Shown: positions 24,938 to 33,270, counted from the first letter of the stretch. The stretch: DNA of 36,046 bases from Pseudomonadota bacterium (GCA_019351895.1 JABBOH010000005.1:120888-156933), one strand, 5' to 3'. A program made the numbers and translations. The notes: generated from the letters alone by a model not told the origin.

Positions 24938-25555
24938 ATGACGCGCACAAAGATGAATAAGACGGTGAGAAGCGCCGGGCACGGCATTCGGTTCTGGGGG
25001 CCGGCTCTCCTTCTCGGTATAGGTACAACCCTGTCAGGTTGCTCGCCTGGCGGCGACCTGCCGATGTTGGCGCAGCCGGCGAGCACGACCTATCAGCTCG
25101 GAGCGGGCGACCAAGTTCGGATCATCACCTTCGATGTCCCGCAGCTGACGAATACGTTCACGGTGGGAGACGACGGGACGATTTCCTTCCCCCTGATCGG
25201 CGTGGTGAAGGCGGCGGGCCTCACGTCGAAAGGGCTTGCATCGGAAATCTCGTCGGAACTGATTCACGACAGCCTGATGCCCCACCCCAGCGTTTCGGCG
25301 GAAATCGTTCAATATCGACCGATCTCCGTGCTCGGCGAGGTAAATCACCCAGGCCAGTACCCGTATCAGCCCGGACTGACCATGCTTGGAGCAGTGGCGC
25401 TCGCCGGCGGCTTCACCTATCGCGCGGTCACCTCCCATGCGACCGATGTTCGGACTGAAGGTCCGCACGGCAGCGATGTTGTAAAAGGTCGAATCAGCCC
25501 CGAGTCTCGTCTTCAGCCGGGCGACGTCGTTACCATTCTTGAGCGCTACTTCTGA
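24938..25555 (+). CDS. gumB: Polysaccharide export lipoprotein (OPX, Wza/GumB-type), short form
   Basis: Periplasmic/outer-membrane export protein, 205 residues. The signal peptide ends in lipobox LSGC (TTLSGC|SPGGD), so it is a lipoprotein. The Poly_export domain follows (YQLGAGDQVRIITFDVPQLTNTF...ISFPLIGVVKAAGLT), then one SLBB domain (ISVLGEVNHPGQYPYQPG...AVALAGGFTYRA) and the protein stops right after PGDVVTILERYF. It thus lacks the C-terminal amphipathic helix with which E. coli Wza crosses the outer membrane, as in GumB-size OPX proteins. ATG 24938 has GGAG 5 nt upstream. Its 3' end overlaps the convergent polymerase gene by 26 nt. Confidence 0.9.
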   Translation: MTRTKMNKTVRSAGHGIRFWGPALLLGIGTTLSGCSPGGDLPMLAQPASTTYQLGAGDQVRIITFDVPQLTNTFTVGDDGTISFPLIGVVKAAGLTSKGLASEISSELIHDSLMPHPSVSAEIVQYRPISVLGEVNHPGQYPYQPGLTMLGAVALAGGFTYRAVTSHATDVRTEGPHGSDVVKGRISPESRLQPGDVVTILERYF

Positions 25556-26840
25556 AGTTTGAGGCGAGCGCCGGGCGGGCCAGCCTGCGGACCGTCTCGG
25601 GCTGCAGGCCGGCCAGCGGGAGTTCGAAACTTCGAGCCGCGTTGGTGGTGCCATAGAGAAACCATAGAAGCGCGGCGGTCTTGATCGTGAACATATTGGC
25701 GCCGATGCAGAGCGATGTCGCCATGTACACGGCAATCATGGCCTTCATGGAAACCGCCTCAGGCGTGTTAGGCTTGTGAAAGGCAAAGACCATCAGGAGA
25801 AACGTCGCCAGCGGAAGGCTCAGATTATTGATCACGTAGGCATAGCCTGTATCTGCTGTATAAACCTGCGACGGAGCGAGACCGAGCCACTGTGCCGGGG
25901 CCCAATAGTTCAGCAAGCGGCCGGAAAAGAGCAGCCGACCCGAAAAGTCATCTTCCAAGATGGATGGCCGCACGCCCGGCAATTCATGGATGGAGCCGGC
26001 CATCGCCAGCCCGACAACGGCCGCGATCGGCAAGCAGAACACAACGAAGCGTGAGCGGTAGAAGGGCGTGCAGCGGAACAGGATCATCATCAGCCAGCAG
26101 CCGGAGGCGAAGCGGGAGTCGCCCAAAACGAAACAGGCGGCTGCGAGCATGTAGAGCAGCGCCTTCATTCTCGGCCGGTCGATCCGGGTGCTGATGCACC
26201 AAGCGAAGATCAGAACCGAGAAATTGCCCATCGATACGGGCTCTAGGAAGACCGAGGAAACCCGGTGGGGTCCGAGTAGCGACGGCAGGAAGGTGCGGCT
26301 TAGTTCCCCAGCACGCTGGCCGCTGATGAAAAAGCCGGTGTCGCTGTAGTTTACGGTCGACGCGGAGATGACGCCCTTGTCGACGTAGTAGGTCCATTCG
26401 TCAAAGAAGCTGACGAATATACTGGGGAGAAGTAACTCGAAGAGACCCATCACGATAACGATGATCATTGCCCACCAGACAAGCCGGTTTCCCTCCTGCA
26501 AGCTGGACATCATCCCGAGTTCGTAGAAGATGTACATGACCCCGATGTCATGAATGATCTTCAGATCGAGACCTGGATTGATCAGTTTCAAGCCAATCAG
26601 AAAGACGCACATGACGCCGGTGATCTCGACGGCTTGTCGGCTTATCCGGTGGCGGATCACGAACAACCCCAGCGCGAGGATGCTCAACTCCACCGCGATC
26701 ACCACTGCATTCGACATGTGGAGACCCGCGCGGGTCGTGACCAGGCACAGTACCATGTTGAAGATCAACGCCACGAGTACGAGACGTGGCCCAGCGGGGC
26801 TGAGGACGGCGGACCCGGTGATGGATGTGCTTTGCATCAT
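25530..26840 (-). CDS. Wzy-like EPS polymerase / O-antigen ligase-like membrane protein
   Basis: Polytopic inner-membrane protein, 436 residues with about 10-12 hydrophobic segments (for example LVLVALIFNMVLCLVTTRAG, WWAMIIVIVMGLFELLLP, MKALLYMLAAACFVLG, FVVFCLPIAAVVGLAMAG). A periplasmic loop with SGRLLFSGRLLNYW is typical of Wzy-type polymerases, and the location within a Gum-type locus suggests the GumE role: joining repeat units on the periplasmic side. It lies on the opposite strand to the rest of the core operon, tail-to-tail with the export gene. The start at 26840 (ATGATG) has no strong ribosome site; earlier in-frame codons add about 44 non-membrane residues. Confidence 0.8.
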   Translation of the reverse strand: MMQSTSITGSAVLSPAGPRLVLVALIFNMVLCLVTTRAGLHMSNAVVIAVELSILALGLFVIRHRISRQAVEITGVMCVFLIGLKLINPGLDLKIIHDIGVMYIFYELGMMSSLQEGNRLVWWAMIIVIVMGLFELLLPSIFVSFFDEWTYYVDKGVISASTVNYSDTGFFISGQRAGELSRTFLPSLLGPHRVSSVFLEPVSMGNFSVLIFAWCISTRIDRPRMKALLYMLAAACFVLGDSRFASGCWLMMILFRCTPFYRSRFVVFCLPIAAVVGLAMAGSIHELPGVRPSILEDDFSGRLLFSGRLLNYWAPAQWLGLAPSQVYTADTGYAYVINNLSLPLATFLLMVFAFHKPNTPEAVSMKAMIAVYMATSLCIGANMFTIKTAALLWFLYGTTNAARSFELPLAGLQPETVRRLARPALASNFRSSAQEW

Positions 26841-27182
26841 GATGACAATGCGGGCCCTGAGCGCTGTAATCGAACGACACGGACTATATAGCATAGGTCG
26901 CGAGATAAGTTGAACTCGTTGTGCGTGGCCTGGATGGCGCTCGCACAAAGGGGCATGACGAGCAGACATCAAGTTGGCTTTTCTTGTATGACCAGTGTGT
27001 CTCGGCTAAGAGATCATCTTGAAGAAATAGCTCATTGTCGGTTCTCACTCGATTGCGCGGTGGCCAACGGCCAACGGCATTTTTGGAGGCGGCAGTTGGG
27101 CGCATCGTTACCTGGGGAGGGCACGACGCGTCATATTTCACCCCGACCGATCGACGGAAGGGACTAACCGCGGGATATCTTC
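26841..27182 (+). other. Divergent promoter region between polymerase and gumK
   Basis: No gene is supported here; short frames on the plus strand have no recognisable features. The region is moderately AT-rich and must contain the promoters of the leftward polymerase gene and of the rightward gumK-GH5 pair. No clear operator palindrome was noticed. Confidence 0.45.
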
Positions 27183-28286
27183 GTGAAGGCTCTGTTCGTT
27201 TCGGTTCATGATTTCCGCAGCCTTCGCCGGGCAAGCGTTCACTTCATCGCGGCCGAGATGGCGCGACGGTGCCAGACGCGGTTTTTTTCCGTCGGCCTTT
27301 CACGCATGTCGCAGCACCGTGGCGATACCCGCACGAGCCTCGCCGCCCAGGCCAACCGAGTTGAGACTCATCAGGGGGTGGAATGCTACCTGTGGAAGAC
27401 CCCGTGGCATCCGTTCAACATGCGGAACCCGAGGCTCAAGCCTGTGGAGACAGCGCTGTTCCGCGCTTACCGCACGATGGTGCCGAAGGTTCCCAAAGAA
27501 TGGTTGCAGGAGTCGGATGTCGTTTTCGTCGAATCCGGTATGGCGGTGATTTTCATAGCGGACATCAAGAGACTGAACCCCAGGGCGCGCGTGATCTATC
27601 TCGCCTCGGACGAGTTGGATGTGATCGATTGCGCCTCGACGATCAAGCGTGACTTCGTCGCTCACTTCGACAAGATCGATACGGTCAGATTGCCGTCACG
27701 TTACATGGTGCCGAGCCTTCCACACAGCCGCACGTCGATCCTGGTCCCGCATGGGGTGGATCGATCAATGGCAGCGAAGGCGTATCCCAATCCGTACGGC
27801 GGCCAAACTTCCTGCATCGCCGTTGGATCCATGCTGTTCGATGCAAGCTTCTTCAGAATCGCCGCGGATGCGTTCCCGCACGTAAATTTCCACATCATCG
27901 GTGCAGGTAAAGGTGCAACCGAGTTGCATGGGGGGAACATTATCGTGCACCCGGAAATGGCTTTCGTCGAAACGCTGGCCTATCTTCAGCATGCGGCCTT
28001 CGGTGTCGCGGCTTATCGCGACGAGAGAAGCCCGCGCTATCTCATCGATACCTCCCTCAAGCTCAAACAGTTCGGCTTGTTCTCGATACCTGCTGTCTGC
28101 CCATATTTCGCGTTGGGCGATGCGCCCGGCCGGTTTGGCTATACACCGGGAGACGCCGCTTCCATCAAGGCCGCCATCGCCGCGGCCTTGGACAACCAGT
28201 TGCCGATTGTCGATACATCGCATAGTTGGGAGGCAGTGGTTGATCGCCTTCTCAGGCCTTCAGACTACCCCGATACGGCAATTTGA
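27183..28286 (+). CDS. gumK: GumK-type beta-glucuronosyltransferase (GT70)
   Basis: Homologue of xanthan GumK, which transfers GlcA from UDP-GlcA to the mannose of Man-Glc-Glc-PP-polyprenol; 367 residues, GT-B fold, membrane-associated. GTG 27183 starts MKALFVSVHDFRSLRRASVHFI, matching the GumK N-terminus; further matches are the FFSVGLSRMS, VECYLWKT-HPFN and ESDVVFVESGMAV stretches. The GumK catalytic Asp corresponds to D143 in YLASDELDVID. Donor-site features are also kept: VGSMLFD, HPEMAFVET and SLKLKQFG (Lys/Gln pair). GGGAT lies 8 nt upstream of the start. The GH5 gene follows after 24 nt. The presence of GumK predicts an acidic EPS. Confidence 0.93.
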   Translation: MKALFVSVHDFRSLRRASVHFIAAEMARRCQTRFFSVGLSRMSQHRGDTRTSLAAQANRVETHQGVECYLWKTPWHPFNMRNPRLKPVETALFRAYRTMVPKVPKEWLQESDVVFVESGMAVIFIADIKRLNPRARVIYLASDELDVIDCASTIKRDFVAHFDKIDTVRLPSRYMVPSLPHSRTSILVPHGVDRSMAAKAYPNPYGGQTSCIAVGSMLFDASFFRIAADAFPHVNFHIIGAGKGATELHGGNIIVHPEMAFVETLAYLQHAAFGVAAYRDERSPRYLIDTSLKLKQFGLFSIPAVCPYFALGDAPGRFGYTPGDAASIKAAIAAALDNQLPIVDTSHSWEAVVDRLLRPSDYPDTAI

Positions 28287-28310
28287 TCGCATACGGCAGG
28301 AAGGGGCAGC

Positions 28311-29657
28311 ATGATACGCATTAGACGGCGCTGCGGGGATGTCGCCCGTAGGGTCCTTGGGTGTGTGATCGCTTTGGCATGTTTCGGTCAAGGTCCAGCC
28401 GCGATGGCTGCTGCCGCGACACGTTCACCCATCCTTTGGGGGGTGGCCGAAAGCGGGCTCGAGCTTGGCCATGGCATGAAGGCCGGTACAAACTATCTGA
28501 TCCCAGATCCCAGCTACTACCTCAGCCACGGCGTGCGGTTGATAAGGCTACCCTTCAAGATGAGCCGAATGCAGCCTCAGGCTCAAGGTCCGCTTGACCC
28601 AGCGTTCATCGCCTCGATCAAGAAGATCGTTCATGAGGATGAGCGCCATGGCGCGCTCACCGTCATCGATCCCCACGGCTACGGCTTCTACGACATAGAT
28701 GGCAAACCTTCTGACATCCTCCAGGATCCCCTGGCTGCGGCCGATTATCTCGACCTCATGCGCCGGATAGGTACTGCCTTCGCACATGATGACGTGGCGA
28801 TCGGCTTGATGAACGAGCCCCATACAGGCTCCGACGTTGCCTATTCGAATATCTGGAACCAGGCGATCGCTGCAATCCGCGCCGCGGGATTTCGCGGCAC
28901 GATCGTCGTCCCGCATGCGCACTGGAGCAATGCTGCCGACATCAGCCCAAAGAGCCCCTTCACGGGACATATCGTCGATCCCCTTCATAATTGGGTTCTG
29001 GAGGTTCATCTTTATCTGGATCCAAACGGCACTGGCACTTATCGACAGCCGATCGCAGATGCCGATGTCGGGCGCGACAGGTTGTCGGGCGCCATTGCGT
29101 GGTCTCGGCAGAGCGGGGTTAAGCTTTTTCTCGGCGAAACAGGTGCGCCACCCGACAGCATGGGGATGAGCGCTTTGCATGTGGTCCTGAACGAAGTTGC
29201 GGCGGCGCCGGACGTGTTCTGGGGGATCGCATTATGGGGCGCCGGCGCCTGGTGGAAGCCAAACTATCCGATGCGCCTCGATCCCATCGACGGAGTGGCT
29301 CGGCCGCAGTTCGTCGCACTCGAAGATACATTTGCGCCAGAGATGCTATATTTGGCCAAACCGCCCGGAGGGCCTGATGTCCGGGTCACGGTGTATCTGG
29401 ACGGCCAACCGGTTGATCCCGATCTCGCTATAACTGCCGATGTGACGGGTCAACCTCAGTCGGTTCCTATAGAAGCGATGCTGGCTCCCGGCTCCCACCA
29501 CGTTCATGTCAGTCCTCTGGACGCGCCCGGTAACCAGAAAGCCTATCTTCTTGCTTCGACGTGGCACGGTGTTCCCGATAGTCAAGATGCCTTCGGTGTC
29601 ATCGACCGTGGCGGTTACACATTTACCATTCAGGTTCCGCACGGCAGCGCTCGCTGA
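28311..29657 (+). CDS. Secreted GH5 beta-glucanase with C-terminal beta domain
   Basis: Exported glycoside hydrolase of family 5, 448 residues. A signal peptide with a very basic n-region (MIRIRRRCGDVARR) precedes LGCVIALACFGQGPAAMA. The catalytic barrel shows LIRLPFKMSRMQP, DPHGYG, the acid/base E169 in LMNEPH, HLYLDPNGTG and the nucleophile E276 in FLGETGAP. After about residue 350 a beta-rich domain follows (VRVTVYLDGQPVDP...GGYTFTIQVPHGSAR), perhaps carbohydrate-binding. AGGAAGGGG lies just before the ATG. It is probably co-transcribed with gumK. Likely an endo-beta-1,4-glucanase acting on the cellulosic EPS backbone, for trimming or release; substrate is inferred from context. Confidence 0.9.
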   Translation: MIRIRRRCGDVARRVLGCVIALACFGQGPAAMAAAATRSPILWGVAESGLELGHGMKAGTNYLIPDPSYYLSHGVRLIRLPFKMSRMQPQAQGPLDPAFIASIKKIVHEDERHGALTVIDPHGYGFYDIDGKPSDILQDPLAAADYLDLMRRIGTAFAHDDVAIGLMNEPHTGSDVAYSNIWNQAIAAIRAAGFRGTIVVPHAHWSNAADISPKSPFTGHIVDPLHNWVLEVHLYLDPNGTGTYRQPIADADVGRDRLSGAIAWSRQSGVKLFLGETGAPPDSMGMSALHVVLNEVAAAPDVFWGIALWGAGAWWKPNYPMRLDPIDGVARPQFVALEDTFAPEMLYLAKPPGGPDVRVTVYLDGQPVDPDLAITADVTGQPQSVPIEAMLAPGSHHVHVSPLDAPGNQKAYLLASTWHGVPDSQDAFGVIDRGGYTFTIQVPHGSAR

Positions 29658-29676
29658 ACCCTGCCGGACCTTGCTT

Positions 29677-29700
29677 ACGGCTCACGCGCCTCGGAGCCGT
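29677..29700. terminator. Hairpin at convergent gene ends (weak)
   Basis: ACGGCTC (29677-29683) and GAGCCGT (29694-29700) form a perfect 7-bp stem with a 10-nt loop, placed between the GH5 stop (29657) and overlapping the last codons of the convergent GT32 gene. There is no clear T-tract on either strand, so it may only block read-through weakly. Confidence 0.35.
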
Positions 29701-30518
29701 CGTTTGAGCAGGCGTGCGGACTGGTAGGCCAAGTCCGCCACGCGCAGGTGCGGCGGTAGTCTCACAACAGAACCCTCATAGGTCGTGTAGTGGTTCTTAA
29801 AGAGGGTCCTGTGCGCGTCGCCGGGGACGATGCTGTAGTCCAGCGCGAGCGCCGCCTCGTTCGCAACGACGGTACAGGGATATTGCGAGATGAGCGGGGC
29901 AATCGTCAGCGTATAGATGATTGGCCCCGTCAGCCGGATCACGCCCACTTTCCCAGTGCCATGGCGCCACGGCTGATAGCGCTCGATCCCGTCGAACACG
30001 GCGACCAACACGGCGTGAAGGAACGGGTGTCCGGGAGAGGCGATCACGTGCCATTGCTGGAACTCGCCGCCTGGGATGTGGGCGACCTCCGGCTTCAGAC
30101 CATAGCCTTCATAGCGTTCCCCTGGGCCGTTGCTCCATTGTGACAGGATGAAAGACTCGTCGCCCCGCAGCACCTCATCGATGGGGCGCAGGAAGCGGCT
30201 TTTGATGTCGAGGTAGACGCCGCCAAGCTTGTAAATGACGAGATAGCGGAAAAGATCGGCACGGGCAGCGCCATAGCGTGGATTGATACGCTGATAGAGC
30301 GCGTGTATGGCGGGATCGTAATGCGCGATCAGAAAGGCGTCGATCGCAGCGTCGTCGTAGAAGCGATAATCCCAGCCTGAGTTGTTCGCTTTGAGTTCGT
30401 CCACGTTGCGCTGTAGAGCCCCGGGCAGTTCGCGACTGCCATAAGTTTGGTGAATGATCTTCGGAACACGTGCGACAGTTTGGGGCGCATCCAGCGGGAG
30501 AGGAGGCTTGCGGATCAT
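29682..30518 (-). CDS. GT32-type glycosyltransferase (OCH1/capsular-type)
   Basis: GT-A transferase with the 'sugar-binding region containing DXD' domain, 278 residues. Seen: VPKIIHQTYGSRELP at the N-terminus, WDYRFYDD, and ARADLFRYLVIYKLGGVYLDIKSRF, the GT32 core. The DXD motif reads D104-I-K106, so its second acidic residue is lysine; I cannot tell whether this is normal for its subgroup. No signal or membrane helix is seen, so it is cytoplasmic. The ATG has GAAGGA about 13 nt upstream, a loose ribosome site. It may add a further sugar to the EPS repeat; donor unknown. Confidence 0.82.
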   Translation of the reverse strand: MIRKPPLPLDAPQTVARVPKIIHQTYGSRELPGALQRNVDELKANNSGWDYRFYDDAAIDAFLIAHYDPAIHALYQRINPRYGAARADLFRYLVIYKLGGVYLDIKSRFLRPIDEVLRGDESFILSQWSNGPGERYEGYGLKPEVAHIPGGEFQQWHVIASPGHPFLHAVLVAVFDGIERYQPWRHGTGKVGVIRLTGPIIYTLTIAPLISQYPCTVVANEAALALDYSIVPGDAHRTLFKNHYTTYEGSVVRLPPHLRVADLAYQSARLLKRRLRGA

Positions 30519-30972
30519 GGGTGGCGGAAGTCCTTCGTCGTGACGGGAGGTTGTGTGATGGCGGACCCGTGATTGGATGACGTGGCTCGGGATTTGATCG
30601 ACATCCAGTTGATGCGCCGCAACGCAGCTTCCTTCTTTCTGAAGGCCGTAATCATCTTAGTCGGAGAACGACCAGCAACGAATGGCACTCTCCCGCTACG
30701 CGGATAGTTGCCGGCGGATCATCGTCGTTTCTCCGCTGGCGATAGACTTACCGCTACAGATGGCAACTGGCCAAGCATTTCAAAGTCTCCGGCGTCTCGC
30801 CTGCGGAGCGGTCGTTGCCGACGTGCCACGCCGATAGTAACTCACGCGCCACCATGATATCAGGTGTCGCGCCGTCCCCGGCGACTTGCAAGACCGCGCG
30901 GCCATCCTGGTTCCGGTGTCGAGCAAGCCACTCAGCATCATTGATGCGCATAATCAAGGTCCGGCGACCTGC
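30519..30972. other. Divergent interval with a possible small gene
   Basis: This stretch separates the leftward GT32 gene from the rightward PAP2 gene. The left half (30519-30753) shows no gene and probably holds promoters. The right half contains a small minus-strand frame, listed separately. Confidence 0.4.
30754..30951 (-). CDS. Possible small hypothetical protein (65 aa)
   Basis: A 65-residue minus-strand frame starting MRINDAEWLARHRNQDGRAV and continuing TPDIMVARELLSAWHVGN, with normal protein-like composition and codon choice, unlike the Arg/Pro-rich shadow frames around it. A GGA lies about 10 nt before the ATG. It would be divergent from the PAP2 gene, with only 21 nt between starts. 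No family is recognised; it may be a real small regulator-like protein or chance. Confidence 0.35.
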   Translation of the reverse strand: MRINDAEWLARHRNQDGRAVLQVAGDGATPDIMVARELLSAWHVGNDRSAGETPETLKCLASCHL

Positions 30973-31569
30973 ATGCCGTTCTCTCTGCATCTCCACATCA
31001 TGCACTTCGTGACGGCCTTTGCGGACGAGGCTCTTCTGTTGCCGCTTGCGGCCTCGGTGGTTTTCGGTTTCGCGACATCGGGATGGCGCCGCGGCGCTGC
31101 TGGTTGGGGAGGCGCGGTCGCTTTGACCCTCGCCGTGATGCTCGGGCTGAAACTGGCGCTCATTCCCTGCGGGCATCTTCTGCTCCCCGGGTTGCGAAGC
31201 CCGAGCGGCCACACCGCGGCGGCGGCGGCCATCTACGGCAGTCTCATCGGGATTTGGACGCGGCACAGGGGGCGGAGTTCTCTCTGGACAGCCCCCGTCG
31301 CCCTCGGTGTCGCCGTGGTCATCGCCGTGTCGCGACTCGCGCTCCACGTGCATTCACCGATCGAGGTGCTGGTGGGAGGCGGGGTCGGAATAACTGGGGC
31401 GATGCTGGCAGTGGTTCTGGCGGGGCCGCCGCCCGCTGGCCTCCGTCTGCGATCAATAGCCGTCGCCATGGTTGTGGTGATCGTGGTTTTTCACGGCTTC
31501 CAGTTGCCGGCCGAAGCCGAGATTCGCAGGCTGTCTTTCACGATCTGGCCATTTTCCGCATGTCGGTAG
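30973..31569 (+). CDS. PAP2-family membrane phosphatase
   Basis: Type 2 phosphatidic-acid-phosphatase-like membrane protein, about 198 residues from ATG 30973 (ATG 31000 is an alternative; neither has a good ribosome site). It has about five hydrophobic segments. Motif 2 is SPSGHTAAAA with H80; motif 3 is SRLALHVHSPIE with H127, where the usual Asp after the histidine is E131. Motif 1 (K-x6-RP) is not clear. In an EPS locus such enzymes often dephosphorylate undecaprenyl pyrophosphate to recycle the lipid carrier; that is the favoured but unproven role here. Confidence 0.75.
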   Translation: MPFSLHLHIMHFVTAFADEALLLPLAASVVFGFATSGWRRGAAGWGGAVALTLAVMLGLKLALIPCGHLLLPGLRSPSGHTAAAAAIYGSLIGIWTRHRGRSSLWTAPVALGVAVVIAVSRLALHVHSPIEVLVGGGVGITGAMLAVVLAGPPPAGLRLRSIAVAMVVVIVVFHGFQLPAEAEIRRLSFTIWPFSACR

Positions 31570-31777
31570 CCAAAGAGGTTTTCAGCTGGAGTCGGGCAGG
31601 ACGCTCGATGCACGAGCGCAGAAATTCGTGGTCCATGCTCAACGGTCCCGGCGTTACCGGCCCGTGCTGATTTCCACGACGCGATCCATCCGACCACCTC
31701 AACCGCCCGCTCGCCAAATGCGCTCAAACTAGACCACGATCGATCATCCCGATCACGCGGACGGGAAAGCCGGTTCG

Positions 31778-33130
31778 TCAGGCGTCGATGGCTGCAGCTT
31801 CGGACGTCGGCGATGTTGAGCGATCATGTGACGTGGCTTTTGGCCGCCGACGTTGAAGTTCCGCGCGAACTTCGCTGATGCGTTCGGGCCTTATTGCGGA
31901 TCCGAACGCATCATTTTTCCGAACAAGCGCCTCGAGTCTAGCCAGGGCGCCTCTTTTGGTCCAGGGAAGACGCAGAAGTTCTTCGACGAGTTCAGGTTCG
32001 TTCCATGGAACGTCCTCGACCGGAAGGGCTTGTCTAGCCCCGCCGCCGTCTCCAAATCTCAGACACTGCGGGAAAAAAGCGACTGCCCTGGGGTGATCTG
32101 GGCGGCTGCCCGGTGCGGCGGATGCGGCTCCGGCCGCGCGGCACAATCGCGTTGCAAGATCAGCACCCCGGACCCGGATATGGCCCAGCTGCGTGGCCCT
32201 TGGGTTCATCTCGATCAGTAGGCATCGTCCCGTCGCTTCTTCGACGATGAAGTCGAGGCCGAAGAAGCCTGAAAGCCCAAGATGCTCTGCCGTGACTGCT
32301 GCGGCGGCTTCGATTTGCGGGTTGTCCGTCAATTGCAACAGCGTGGATGCCCCGACCCGGCCCTGAGTGGAAATTACCTCGGCCGTCACGCTTCCAACAA
32401 GGCGGCCCTGCCAAGCTGCCGCCATGCAGGTTACCTGGATTCCCTCCGCGTGGGCTTGAGCCATCACATTCCTTTTCTGCCGGTGGAAGAAGCGCGTTAC
32501 CGTAAAGGGGTCGCGATCGACCAGAAGAAGCCGGAGAGCCTTGTGCAGGGGAAGTGGGGAAGACAAATCCTGGAATGCCTCAGCGGCCTCGCCAACCGTG
32601 CTCACGATCCGGACCCCGGAGCCGCCCCAACTTCCTTCTGCTTTAATGACCCAGGGCGGCGCGTGAGCTGCACACCACGTCCTCACGTCTTCGAGAGTGC
32701 GCAACTCGGCGCCAAGAGGCACCGCGACGCCTCTTGTCCTCATTGTCTCGAGGAAGGCATGGCGGGTCCCGCTCACACCGTAACTTGCTGGTTGGCCAAG
32801 CGAGCGCTCGATCAAGGCCTGGATGATGGGGCCCTCCGTTCCACTGAAGCTCGCGGCTCGGCGATAGAGGGAATGGATGTGGCTGACCGCTCGGTCATCC
32901 GTCGGAATGATGAGGTCGGGGCGAAAATCGCTGATGGCCCGAACCAAAGATCCGTGTGGATCCCGGGCCGAGTATGTCTGAGCGCCTCTCGAGAACGTGA
33001 GCTTGCGCACTGGATTGCCGATTGGACTAAGACTGTATAGGTTCGCGCCGGCGTCGGCGAAGGCAATCGCTAAATAGGCTGCCGACGGCCACCAAGTGGT
33101 TGTAGCAATGAGAACTTTGAGTGGTGCCAT
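31778..33130 (-). CDS. ATP-grasp enzyme, substrate unknown
   Basis: Cytoplasmic ATP-grasp ligase-type protein, 450 residues from the ATG at 33130, which places the Rossmann-like preATP domain (LKVLIATTTWWPSAAYLAIAFADAG) at the N-terminus. ATP-binding landmarks: K163 in PWVIKAEGSWGGSGVRIV, D293 in FFGLDFIVEE and E307/N309 in LLIEMNPRATQLGHIR, the Mg-binding pair. The fold resembles carbamoyl-phosphate synthase/PylC-like carboxylate-amine ligases, so it probably joins a carboxylate to an amine via acyl phosphate. It is divergent from an FAD oxidoreductase gene 140 nt away, suggesting a shared pathway. The ribosome site is weak. Product unknown. Confidence 0.85.
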   Translation of the reverse strand: MAPLKVLIATTTWWPSAAYLAIAFADAGANLYSLSPIGNPVRKLTFSRGAQTYSARDPHGSLVRAISDFRPDLIIPTDDRAVSHIHSLYRRAASFSGTEGPIIQALIERSLGQPASYGVSGTRHAFLETMRTRGVAVPLGAELRTLEDVRTWCAAHAPPWVIKAEGSWGGSGVRIVSTVGEAAEAFQDLSSPLPLHKALRLLLVDRDPFTVTRFFHRQKRNVMAQAHAEGIQVTCMAAAWQGRLVGSVTAEVISTQGRVGASTLLQLTDNPQIEAAAAVTAEHLGLSGFFGLDFIVEEATGRCLLIEMNPRATQLGHIRVRGADLATRLCRAAGAASAAPGSRPDHPRAVAFFPQCLRFGDGGGARQALPVEDVPWNEPELVEELLRLPWTKRGALARLEALVRKNDAFGSAIRPERISEVRAELQRRRPKATSHDRSTSPTSEAAAIDA

Positions 33131-33270
33131 GCCGCAGTCATTGTTCTTGTCAAAATCGGGGGCGACGACACCGTGCGTCGTGTGTGGTGCTTTAACAGAA
33201 GGCATTGATACTCGGCTAACACGAGGGCCGGAAATGTTCAAATTTTGCAAGGGCACGGACGATCGACAGA

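Noticed and set aside
31491-31727. 78-codon minus-strand frame after the PAP2 gene
   Set aside because: Overlaps the PAP2 3' end and shows no family; its composition is acceptable but there is no supporting ribosome site or context.
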